Source of the DNA: Candidatus Krumholzibacteriia bacterium
GTDB lineage: Bacteria; Krumholzibacteriota; Krumholzibacteria; WVZY01; JAKEHA01
Length of the DNA stretch: 14,310 nucleotides
Assembly: GCA_029863355.1 (NCBI GenBank)
Contig: JAOTVO010000034.1
Location: 1-14,310 of the forward strand
Reading direction: 5' to 3'
The position numbers were made by a program, and so were the translations under genes. Within the stretch, counting starts at the first letter, position 1. The number at the start of each line of letters is the position of its first letter. Shown in pieces: positions 1 through 7,015 of this stretch. The notes under the pieces are model-generated. The model worked only from the letters and a program-made list of their open reading frames with translations, was not told the origin of the DNA and ran no database searches.

Positions 1-1673
1 TCCGATCTCGTCACGCCGTCGTAGGTGCCCCTCGTCGCCACGTGGGTGACGTACGAGAGTCCGGGCGGAAGCGGGTCCGACACCTGAACGCCGGTGGCGT
101 CGTCGGGTCCGTTGTTCGTGAGCGAGAGGGTGAACGTCACCGACTCGCCCTCCTTGGGCGCCGCGTTGTCCACGGTCGTCGCCAGCGCCAGGTCGGTCGT
201 GGGCATGACCGGGGCGTCGCGAAACGCCAACCAGTAGTAGCCCGCCAGCGCGGCATTGACCTCGCTGTCCGCGCCCACCTGGAATCCGTCCGGCCGCATC
301 GCCCGGATGCCGTCGACGAAGTAGTTGCCCGGCCCGGCGAACGCCGTTACGTCGTTCGACCAGGAGCTGGAGCGAAACACGGACGCACCGAACCAACTGT
401 TGCGCTTGACCAGCGCCCAGTCGGGCTGGAAGCCCGCGCCCGTGATGTCGCGCGGTCCCGCGCCCGTGCCGGTGTAGGACGCGCCCGCGGCGGTGGCGGC
501 GCTCGTGTTGAGGGCCAGGTAATGGTACGTGTCCCCCCCCGAACCATTGGTCTCGTCGCCATTCCCGACGACGAAACCGTCGAGGGCGAAGTCCTGGACC
601 AGATTCGAGAGGGGGTCGCTGTAGACGAAGGTGAAGCTCTGGTCAGAGGGCTGCGCCGCGAAGCGCTGGACGGCGCGGAAGGCGTTCTCGTTGAAGACGA
701 GCACATATCCCGGGAGGAACCCGAGTCCGCCGATCGGGCGGTCGTCGGCGCCGTCGCCGGGGTACGAGCCCACCACCAGCTCCCCGGGTGCCGCCCGGAG
801 CGCGACCCAGTCGTAGCGCACGCTGGACCAGTTGACCTCGGCGGCGGTGCCCACGGTGAACCCGTCCGCGTCCAGCGAGAGGATGCGCCCGCTGTAGACC
901 GCCGTGGCGTTGCCGAGGGGCTTGGACAGGTTGCCGGGCAGGGTCGCGGTCTTGATCACCGAGGTCAGCCCGTTCGTGCCCTTGACGATCACCACGTCGG
1001 GCTGGAAGCCGGCGCCGGCGATGGCCCGGTTGACGCCGGTGCCGTTGTACCAGCCTGTCGCCACCTGCATGGCCGGCCACGCGTCGAGCGTGGTTACCAT
1101 CAAGAGCGGCTCCGCGCCCACGACGCCCATCTCGCGCGAGGCGACCTTCGAGAGCTCGCCCGTCGAGCTGGCGACGAGCGCCAGGCCCTGGTTCGGATGC
1201 ACCACGTCGCTCCACTCCTGGGCGAGCGTGGTCACGTCGGCGAAGACGTGGCCGTGGGTGGCGGTCTGCGCCGTCCCGTACACGGTGCCGGCGTCGTAGT
1301 CGAGACCGGTGTCGGCCCACGTGGCCGTCGCCTCGTCCCAGACGTCGGTGGCGCGATAGATGCGGATGGGCAGGCCGGTGGGGTCGTTATCGGTGACGGT
1401 CAGCTGGAGCGTGGCGCCGGCGATGGTCGCCCCCGCGGGCACGCTGGAAAAATCGAAGTGCAAAAACGCGTGACAGCGCGCGCCCGGCGCGGTCTCGACG
1501 AAAAGCTCGGGGTCGGCGCCGTGGACCTCTGCCGGCGCCTGCTCCTTGAGCCAGGTGTCGGCCTCCGCCTTGAGGAAATAGACTTCTCCAAGCGCGGCGG
1601 CGGGGGCGAGCAGGAGCCCCATCGCCAGGATGCACGATGCGGTGGGCAGGCGTTTGCGGTATCGCGAGGGCAT
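1..1673 (-). CDS. Secreted DNRLRE / tandem-repeat / DUF11 surface protein (3' end outside window)
   Basis: My reverse-strand translation gives 557 uninterrupted codons from the ATG at 1673 to the window edge, so the C-terminus is missing. Residues 1-29 look like a Sec signal peptide: a basic start, a hydrophobic stretch LAMGLLLAPAAA, and likely cleavage after ALG. Residues 31-195 resemble a DNRLRE domain (motifs EADTWLKE, LHFDFSSVPAG, VWDEATATWAD), found in extracellular repeat proteins. Residues about 205-487 are three roughly 90-residue tandem repeats, each with a GFxPD-like strand (GFQPDVVIVK, GFLPGYVLVF, GFQPDWALVK) and a later DGFxVG. From about 493 a DUF11-type beta domain begins (SLTNNGPDDATGVQVSDPLPPG). 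The protein is probably exported and perhaps displayed on the surface; no enzymatic motif is seen. It lies 166 nt after the fumarase beta gene on the same strand. No clear Shine-Dalgarno precedes the ATG, so the exact start is less certain than the frame. Confidence 0.85.
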   Translation of the reverse strand, partial: MPSRYRKRLPTASCILAMGLLLAPAAALGEVYFLKAEADTWLKEQAPAEVHGADPELFVETAPGARCHAFLHFDFSSVPAGATIAGATLQLTVTDNDPTGLPIRIYRATDVWDEATATWADTGLDYDAGTVYGTAQTATHGHVFADVTTLAQEWSDVVHPNQGLALVASSTGELSKVASREMGVVGAEPLLMVTTLDAWPAMQVATGWYNGTGVNRAIAGAGFQPDVVIVKGTNGLTSVIKTATLPGNLSKPLGNATAVYSGRILSLDADGFTVGTAAEVNWSSVRYDWVALRAAPGELVVGSYPGDGADDRPIGGLGFLPGYVLVFNENAFRAVQRFAAQPSDQSFTFVYSDPLSNLVQDFALDGFVVGNGDETNGSGGDTYHYLALNTSAATAAGASYTGTGAGPRDITGAGFQPDWALVKRNSWFGASVFRSSSWSNDVTAFAGPGNYFVDGIRAMRPDGFQVGADSEVNAALAGYYWLAFRDAPVMPTTDLALATTVDNAAPKEGESVTFTLSLTNNGPDDATGVQVSDPLPPGLSYVTHVATRGTYDGVTRS

Positions 1674-1706
1674 GGGGTGCACGGCCGGCGGGCGGGCGCA
1701 GGCTGA

Positions 1707-1736
1707 GAACGCAACCTGTTGATCTATATTGCGTTC
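1707..1736. promoter_or_regulatory. Perfect 8-bp inverted repeat upstream of the DNRLRE gene
   Basis: GAACGCAA at 1707-1714 and TTGCGTTC at 1729-1736 form an exact inverted repeat with a 14-nt AT-richer spacer. It starts 34 nt upstream of the DNRLRE-protein start. It could be a dimeric repressor or activator operator, or a hairpin in the leader RNA. A TATAGA-like -10 hexamer lies in the spacer on the minus strand, but no good -35 accompanies it. The repeat is directly visible; the function is inferred. Confidence 0.4.
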
Positions 1737-1839
1737 CGTAGACAGCCCGCGGCACCGGCGCGGCGGCCGAGGGACGGGCTGCAATCGCTATGCCACGGGG
1801 GGAAGCGCGGGGCCCTCGCGGGGCCGGGAAGGAGGGGGG

Positions 1840-2469
1840 TTACCCGCGGCGGATCTCGTCGGCGAGCTTCTCGAAGGCGGCGCTGGAAGTGGCGAGCATG
1901 TCCTTGTGCAGGCTGCGCCCGTGGCTGTCCATCGTCACGACCGCCGGGAAGCCGTCGACGCGTACCACCCAGAACGCCTCGGGCAGCCCGAACGCCTCGG
2001 CCTTGTACACGTCGAGTACCTCGACGATGTGCGCGGCCAAGAGGCTGGCCGCGCCGCCGACGGCGTGGAGGTAAACGGCCGTGGCCTTCTGGCACGCGGC
2101 CAGCGTCTTCTCGCCCATGCCACCCTTGCCGATCACGCCGCGCACGCCGAAGTGCTCGATGACGGGACCCTGGTAGGGCTCTTCGCGCGTGCTCGTGGTG
2201 GGGCCGGCGGCGACCATGTGCCACTTGCCCTTCTCGTCCTGGCTCACGACCGGGCCGCAGTGGTAGATCATGCCGTCCTTGAGGAGCGGGTAGAGCTTGT
2301 CGGCGAGCGGCTTCTCTTCCGGCGGCAGCGGGCCGCGCACGTAGTTCTCGACCAGGTACTTGTGCGCCGCGTCGCGCGCGGTGACGAGTACGCCGGAGAT
2401 CGACACCAGGTCGCCCACGCGCAGCTTCGCGATCTCGGCCGCGCTCACCGGAAGCTCGATCTTATTCAA
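1840..2469 (-). CDS. Class I fumarate hydratase (Fe-S), beta subunit / C-terminal domain
   Basis: A 209-residue protein matching the beta (C-terminal) half of iron-sulfur fumarase/tartrate dehydratase in length and motifs: YHCGPV at 69-74, GPTTSTRE at 89-96, GKGGMG at 114-119 and DSHGRSL at 181-187. With the alpha subunit it should interconvert fumarate and L-malate in the cytoplasmic TCA cycle; an L-tartrate dehydratase role is the main alternative. The start is TTG at 2469, overlapping the alpha-subunit stop by 8 nt. No ATG is available near the N-terminus, and a good GGAGAG ribosome-binding site lies 7 nt upstream. The overlap implies translational coupling and 1:1 synthesis. Confident as to family; the substrate is inferred. 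Confidence 0.93.
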   Translation of the reverse strand: MNKIELPVSAAEIAKLRVGDLVSISGVLVTARDAAHKYLVENYVRGPLPPEEKPLADKLYPLLKDGMIYHCGPVVSQDEKGKWHMVAAGPTTSTREEPYQGPVIEHFGVRGVIGKGGMGEKTLAACQKATAVYLHAVGGAASLLAAHIVEVLDVYKAEAFGLPEAFWVVRVDGFPAVVTMDSHGRSLHKDMLATSSAAFEKLADEIRRG

Positions 2470-3340
2470 TGGCCATCTCTCCGTTACGAATCCACATGTC
2501 GCGGCGCCGGCACTCCCAGCACATGTAGGAGACCGACACGAAGAAGGATGCGGGCAGACGGTTCGCCGCCGTCGCCTTGACCGCCAGCGTGGTGGTCTTG
2601 CCGCCGAAGCCCATGGGGCCGATGCCGAGCCGGTTGGCCTTGTCCATCAGGCGCGCCTCCAGAGCGGCGAGCTCGGCGTCGGGGTTCAGGTCGTCGAGCT
2701 TGCGGAAATGCTGCTGCTTGGCCGCGGAGAGGGAAGCGGCGCGATCCCCCCCGATGCACACGCCGATCACGCCCGGGCCGCAGCCCTTGCCCTGCGCCTG
2801 GTTGATGGCGTCGAGCACGGCCACCTCCACGCCCTTGAGGTCTCGTCCGGCGCTCAGGCGAGCGTCGGGCAGGCTGTACTGCGCGCCCACGTTCTCGCAG
2901 CCGCCGCCCTTGAGCATCACGCGCACCCAGATCTCGTCGCGGTCCCACTCCTCGAAGTGCAGGTAGGGGTGACCCGGGCCGAGGTTGTCGCCGGTGTTCT
3001 TGTCGGTGACGGAGTCGACGGAGTTGGGGCGCAGGTAGCTCTTCTCGGTGGCGATGGCGACGGCCTCGCGGATCTCGACCGCCATCTCGCGCGTGGATAC
3101 GCCGAGCGGGTGATAGACGAGGAACACGTTCGTCCCCGTGTCCTGGCACAGCGGCGTCGACTTCTCGCGCGCGATCTCGACGTTGCGCAGGATGCTCACC
3201 AGGACGCTGTGGGCCGGCGAGCGGGCTTCCTCGCGTTCTCGCGCGGCCTCGAGGCTGGCGACGACATCCTCGGGAAGGTCGGTGGAAGCGCGGCGCAGCA
3301 ACTCCACCACCCAATCCCGGAACTTCGGGTACCGCTTCAT
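2462..3340 (-). CDS. Class I fumarate hydratase (Fe-S), alpha subunit / N-terminal domain
   Basis: A 292-residue protein of the normal alpha-subunit size for the two-subunit iron-sulfur fumarase/tartrate dehydratase family. Likely cluster ligands are Cys65 (PLCQDTGT), Cys187 (GKGCGPG) and Cys274 (SYMCWE). Their spacing fits the three conserved cysteines of the family, which bind a catalytic [4Fe-4S] cluster. Other family motifs are KGGGCEN (144-150), CIGGDR (195-200) and GPMGFGGKTT (241-250). With the overlapping beta gene it forms a hydratase acting on fumarate/malate. The ATG at 3340 follows an 81-nt gap after the TPR gene on the same strand. No strong Shine-Dalgarno is visible. Oxygen-labile enzymes of this class are common in anaerobes and facultative anaerobes, but that does not settle this organism's lifestyle. 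Confidence 0.94.
   Translation of the reverse strand: MKRYPKFRDWVVELLRRASTDLPEDVVASLEAAREREEARSPAHSVLVSILRNVEIAREKSTPLCQDTGTNVFLVYHPLGVSTREMAVEIREAVAIATEKSYLRPNSVDSVTDKNTGDNLGPGHPYLHFEEWDRDEIWVRVMLKGGGCENVGAQYSLPDARLSAGRDLKGVEVAVLDAINQAQGKGCGPGVIGVCIGGDRAASLSAAKQQHFRKLDDLNPDAELAALEARLMDKANRLGIGPMGFGGKTTTLAVKATAANRLPASFFVSVSYMCWECRRRDMWIRNGEMAIE
2477..2482 (-). promoter_or_regulatory. Ribosome-binding site for the fumarase beta TTG start
   Basis: The minus strand reads GGAGAG seven nucleotides before the TTG at 2469. It lies inside the last codons of the alpha gene. It decides the non-ATG start of the beta subunit. Confidence 0.6.
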
Positions 3341-3421
3341 GCGGCGATGCTACACCCGCGCGCGCGCGCTGTCAACGCGAGCGCGACGGGATGGAGAAGC
3401 GTGCGAGTGGAAAACGGACGG

Positions 3422-5059
3422 TTACGGTGCGAGACGCGCCGCGAGCAGGGTGGGCTCGATGGTCTCCTTGCCGTCGCGCAAGCGCTCGTAGTAGCGCCGG
3501 CGCCCCTCCAGCACCCAGTCGTAGAGGAACTCCTTGTGCCAGTAGCGGGCCGCCTCCCGGTAGCGCTCCTCCGCGGCCGCGTAGGCGCCGTGCAGGCCGT
3601 GGATCTCGCCCGCGCGCGCGGCGGCGATCATGAGGAACGCCTCGTCCCAGCGGGCCGCGCCGGCGGCCAGCGCGCGCTCGTAGGCGGCCAGCGCCTCGTC
3701 GACGGCGCCCTGTGCGAGGAGCGCCTCGCCCAGATAGAAGAGGTCGGCCGCCGAGGGTTCGTCCTTGCCGTGCACATCGGAGACGATGCGTGCGATCGCC
3801 TCGGCGTTGCGCGCGTAGATCTTCCAGGAGCCCTCCGGTCCCAGTCCGCCGGCGCGCTCCCCGCGCGCGAGCGCCTCGATCATGCCGCGCGCCTCGCCGT
3901 GCAGGTACTCCCAGCGCGGCTCTTCGGTGACGGCGAGGAACAGCGCGCGCGCGCGCTCGAATTCGCCGCGCGCCGCCGCCATGCGTCCCAGCTCGAAGCG
4001 AGCGTAGCCGGCCGCCCAGTCCGGGTGCTCGGGCGCCTCCTCGATGATCGTCTCGAAGCGCGACTTGGCGCGTCGGGGGTGATAGAAGCGGTCGTCGTAC
4101 GCGCGCATGAAGCGGATGAGCGTGAGCGTCGCCCAATCGACCTCTCCGCCGTGGAGCAAGGCGATGCGCTCTACGGAGTCGTCCAGAGCGATCTCGTCTT
4201 CCAGCACGTGCAACGGGACGAGCGGAAGCATGATGGCGTCCGGGCGCAGGAAGGTGGCGTGGTCGGGGTAGTCGCGGCGCAGCGCGGCGAAGCCGTGGAG
4301 GCCGTCCTCGTAGTGGCCTTCGAAGCCCAGGTACACGGAGTAGAGAATGAGGTTGTTGTCCACCTCCAGCAGGCTGTTCCAGCCGCGCGCCAGCTCCATC
4401 ATCTCCAGCCCGCGATCGCGGTCGCCGCCGGGCAGGAACAGGAGCTTGGATAGGAACTTGTACGCGGCGGGCAGCGTGTCGGCAAAGTAGAGAAAAGCGC
4501 CCATGATGCTATTGGCCACGGGGTCGAGCGGCTCTTGCTCGAGGTACCACTCGAGGTCCTGCTCGCCCTTCTTGGCCAGGCGCCCGGCCGGCCAGAACGA
4601 GCGCTCGAAGGTGCGCACGTGCGAGGAGAACATGAACGCCCAGCCGCGGTAGAGCCGCAGCCGGGGGTCTTTATCGCCGGCCTCGATGCGCTCGCTGCAG
4701 GTGGCGATCACGTGGTCGAGATCGTCGTAGAGCGGGGCGGCCAAAGTGCTCACGTCGTCTTTCTTCTCGTCGTCGACGGGTAGGCGCTCGCGGTACAGGC
4801 GCGCGCGCAGGAGGTGGAAGAGCGGTTCGCCGCCGTAGTGCGCGGCGAGCGAGTCCACGTGGGCGAGGGCGGAGGTCGTCCGCCCGGAAAACAACCACTG
4901 CATCGCGCGGCGCGCTTCCCGCTCGGGAATGTCGGCCGGCGCCGGCGTCGGGCGCGCGCCGGCGCGGCCGGCGAGGCGGGGCGCGCCGGCACCGAGGCCG
5001 AGCACGGCCAGAGCCGTAAGTGCAATGAATATAGTGCGATACATGTTTCGGCTGGTCAT
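3422..5059 (-). CDS. Exported TPR-repeat protein of unknown function
   Basis: A 545-residue protein from the ATG at 5059, or 540 from a second in-frame ATG at 5044; neither has a convincing Shine-Dalgarno. The N-terminus (FIALTALAVLGLGAGAP) looks like a Sec signal peptide, followed by a Pro/Ala-rich linker and helical repeats. The clearest TPR is at about 438-471 (LFYLGEALLAQGAVDEALAA). Other helix pairs include a segment around LGRMAAARGEFERARALF. A central region with FYFADTLPA-like and FLPGGDRDRGLEMM motifs seems characteristic of a family of exported TPR proteins, but I cannot name it. It probably acts as a periplasmic or envelope scaffold. It is divergent from the HEAT gene (135-nt spacer) and may lead into the fumarase genes 81 nt downstream. 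The open frame continues far upstream on the opposite strand of the HEAT gene; that extension is a GC-rich shadow. Confidence 0.82.
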   Translation of the reverse strand: MTSRNMYRTIFIALTALAVLGLGAGAPRLAGRAGARPTPAPADIPEREARRAMQWLFSGRTTSALAHVDSLAAHYGGEPLFHLLRARLYRERLPVDDEKKDDVSTLAAPLYDDLDHVIATCSERIEAGDKDPRLRLYRGWAFMFSSHVRTFERSFWPAGRLAKKGEQDLEWYLEQEPLDPVANSIMGAFLYFADTLPAAYKFLSKLLFLPGGDRDRGLEMMELARGWNSLLEVDNNLILYSVYLGFEGHYEDGLHGFAALRRDYPDHATFLRPDAIMLPLVPLHVLEDEIALDDSVERIALLHGGEVDWATLTLIRFMRAYDDRFYHPRRAKSRFETIIEEAPEHPDWAAGYARFELGRMAAARGEFERARALFLAVTEEPRWEYLHGEARGMIEALARGERAGGLGPEGSWKIYARNAEAIARIVSDVHGKDEPSAADLFYLGEALLAQGAVDEALAAYERALAAGAARWDEAFLMIAAARAGEIHGLHGAYAAAEERYREAARYWHKEFLYDWVLEGRRRYYERLRDGKETIEPTLLAARLAP

Positions 5060-5083
5060 TCCGTGGGCTCGAGACGCGTTCCT

Positions 5084-5111
5084 ATTATGCACGATGCCGC
5101 TCGGCGCGCAA
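5084..5111 (-). promoter_or_regulatory. Candidate sigma70-type promoter for the TPR gene
   Basis: On the minus strand TTGCGC (5106-5111) and CATAAT (5084-5089) are separated by 16 nt, a fair match to -35/-10 elements. Transcription would start about 18 nt before the ATG at 5059. Only the -10 is a good match, so this is tentative. Confidence 0.35.
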
Positions 5112-5194
5112 GCGCCAAGCTGATTCTCCAAGGCGCCGCCCCGGCTGGCACCCTTGTTGCAACCACGGTACCGAAATCTCCGCTCCCAGACACT

Positions 5195-7015
5195 ATGGAC
5201 CGAATTGCCGAGCAGAATACCAACGTAGCCGGGTCGAGCGAAGAGCATGCCGCCCAGGTCGAGCGCGTTGAGCAAGTGCTCAAGTCGCTCACCAAGCTCA
5301 TCCACGGTAAAAAGCTCTACGCGGAGAACAATCCGCGTCTGCAGCAGTTCCGGGAGGAGTTTCACGATGCGCTGGCCCGCTTCTTCAAGTTCGAGGAGCC
5401 GCTGGTCCTCACCATCGATCAGTACGTGGTCCGTTTCGGTGACGTCGTGGTCTACGAGAACGAGCGGCGCGAAGAGAGCATCGCCTTTCTGTTGCACAAG
5501 GACGGGGTGGGCGAGCTGTCGATCAGCGCGGGCGCGATCGGCGACGAGACCGACCAGTTGGTGGAGATCCTCACCGACGAGTACCACAGCCACGGCTCCG
5601 AGGAGGACGTGGTCACGCGCTTCTGGAACGCGGACTTCGCCTGCATCGGCTACCGCGTGCTCGACGACTACCTGTCGGCGGAATACGGGCAGCTCACGCG
5701 TCCGAGCGCCGAGCCCATCGCCGAGGCAAGCGACCACGCCGAGCTGCTGCCCACGCTGGCCGACAAGGGCCGCGTGATCGTCTCGCAGTCCGACACCATC
5801 GAATCCATCGACGGTTACCTCAAGAAGCTGATCCTGCGCACGTGCACCGCGTCGGACCCGGGCGAGCGGGAAACCTACTTCCAGGACATGGTGGGGTCGT
5901 TCTTCTCGGTTAGCAACGAGGAGATGATGCTCTATCAGCAGGAGCTCGCCCAGGAGACGCGCTCGGACGGACTGGCCGTGTTCGCGCAATCCATCATGGT
6001 GTTCACGCTTCTGCAGGAGAACCCGTCGGCGGTGCGCGACATCTCCGGCGTGCTGACGCGGATGGTCGACTTTGCGGCCGAAGAGCGCGAGCCCGGCACG
6101 CTGGCGCGGCTGCTCGAACTGGTGCGTGAGTTCCGCGCGTCGGGCAAGCTCCCCGACGAGATCGACGGTGTGTGCGCCAAGCTCGAATTGCGGCTCATGG
6201 AGCGCGGGCTCGTCGAAGCCCTGGGCGAGAAGCTCCAGCAGTGGGGGCCGGCCGCCGAGGATATCCTGCGCTACCTGCGGGCGGTGGGCCGCCGCGCGGT
6301 GGATCCGCTCCTGCGCGTCCTCCACCACGTGGCGGGGAAGAAGCTCCACCAGGCGGTCTGCGACGTGCTCGTCGCCGTGGACGGCGACGACATCGAGCAC
6401 CTGATCGAGCGGCTGGACATCGATCAGCCCCAAGTGGCTTTCGACGCCGTCTACCTGGCGTCGCAGGCGCGGACGTCGCGCCCGGTCGCCCGCATCCAGG
6501 AGATGCTCTTCTACCCCGACCGGCAGGTCAAAGAGGAAGTCGTGGCGCTCCTGTCGCGCTACGACGATCCCATCGTAATGGAACTCCTGCTGGGCGCGAT
6601 TGGCGATGAGGACAAGCACGTGCGCTGTCGCGCCATGGAGGCCGCAGCGGCGCGCGGCGACGAGCGCGTACGCGAGCGTCTCACCGAGGTAGCCTTCGGC
6701 AAGGAGCTGGCCTCGCGCGACGGCGACGAGCAGGAGATCATTTTCAAGACGCTGGGCATGGTCGGCGACGCCGGAACCGTCGAGCACCTGCAGCGCTTCG
6801 TCGAGAAGAAGGGGTTGCTGCAATTCGGTAAGGGCCGGGAGAACAAGGCCCTCGCGGTGCGCGCACTCGAGCACATCGCAGATCCGGCCGCGCTGGAGAT
6901 GCTGAGCGCGCTGTCGGGCGACACCAACACGCTGGTACAGACGCGCGCGAAGCGCGCGCACGCGGTCCTCAAGGCGCGCCTGGCCGCGGGGGATGACAAG
7001 GAGACCGAATCTTGA
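5195..7015 (+). CDS. HEAT-repeat protein, partner of the downstream HD-GYP protein
   Basis: A 606-residue soluble protein with no signal peptide or membrane segment. Residues about 28-130 form an alpha/beta domain (KKLYAENNPRLQQF, DQYVVRFGDVVVYENE, AGAIGDETDQLVEIL) that resembles the N-terminus of the next gene's product. Residues about 355-595 are HEAT-like helical repeats, for example DPLLRVLHHVAG, QVKEEVVALLSRYDDPIVME, HVRCRAMEAAAARGDERV and ENKALAVRALEHIADPAALE. Such repeats usually make protein-protein scaffolds. I chose the ATG at 5195 because homology-like sequence begins soon after it; an in-frame ATG at 5087 is possible, and neither has a Shine-Dalgarno. Its stop overlaps the next start (TTGA). 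That coupling and the shared N-domain imply the two proteins act together, perhaps with this one as a regulator or adaptor. Function is not established. Confidence 0.83.
   Translation: MDRIAEQNTNVAGSSEEHAAQVERVEQVLKSLTKLIHGKKLYAENNPRLQQFREEFHDALARFFKFEEPLVLTIDQYVVRFGDVVVYENERREESIAFLLHKDGVGELSISAGAIGDETDQLVEILTDEYHSHGSEEDVVTRFWNADFACIGYRVLDDYLSAEYGQLTRPSAEPIAEASDHAELLPTLADKGRVIVSQSDTIESIDGYLKKLILRTCTASDPGERETYFQDMVGSFFSVSNEEMMLYQQELAQETRSDGLAVFAQSIMVFTLLQENPSAVRDISGVLTRMVDFAAEEREPGTLARLLELVREFRASGKLPDEIDGVCAKLELRLMERGLVEALGEKLQQWGPAAEDILRYLRAVGRRAVDPLLRVLHHVAGKKLHQAVCDVLVAVDGDDIEHLIERLDIDQPQVAFDAVYLASQARTSRPVARIQEMLFYPDRQVKEEVVALLSRYDDPIVMELLLGAIGDEDKHVRCRAMEAAAARGDERVRERLTEVAFGKELASRDGDEQEIIFKTLGMVGDAGTVEHLQRFVEKKGLLQFGKGRENKALAVRALEHIADPAALEMLSALSGDTNTLVQTRAKRAHAVLKARLAAGDDKETES
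6998..7003 (+). promoter_or_regulatory. Strong ribosome-binding site for the HD-GYP TTG start
   Basis: AAGGAG lies 8 nt before the TTG at 7012, inside the last codons of the HEAT gene. It supports the TTG start over the ATG at 7069, which has no Shine-Dalgarno. Confidence 0.7.

Noticed and set aside
42..1706. Long plus-strand open frame opposite the DNRLRE gene
   Set aside because: Its translation is Arg/Val/Gly/His-rich with no domain, while the minus-strand frame shows a signal peptide and clear domains. Such antisense frames are common in GC-rich DNA.
3357..3369. Alternating CG tract between the fumarase and TPR genes
   Set aside because: Thirteen bases of CG alternation are unremarkable at this GC content. 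No regulatory meaning can be supported.
2360..4453. Large plus-strand open frame opposite the fumarase alpha and TPR genes
   Set aside because: The minus-strand genes carry the family motifs; the plus-strand translation has biased composition and no recognisable domain.
5060..6961. Upstream extension of the TPR-protein frame across the HEAT gene on the minus strand
   Set aside because: The extension is the antisense of a clear HEAT-repeat coding region. The signal peptide begins at 5059 or 5044.
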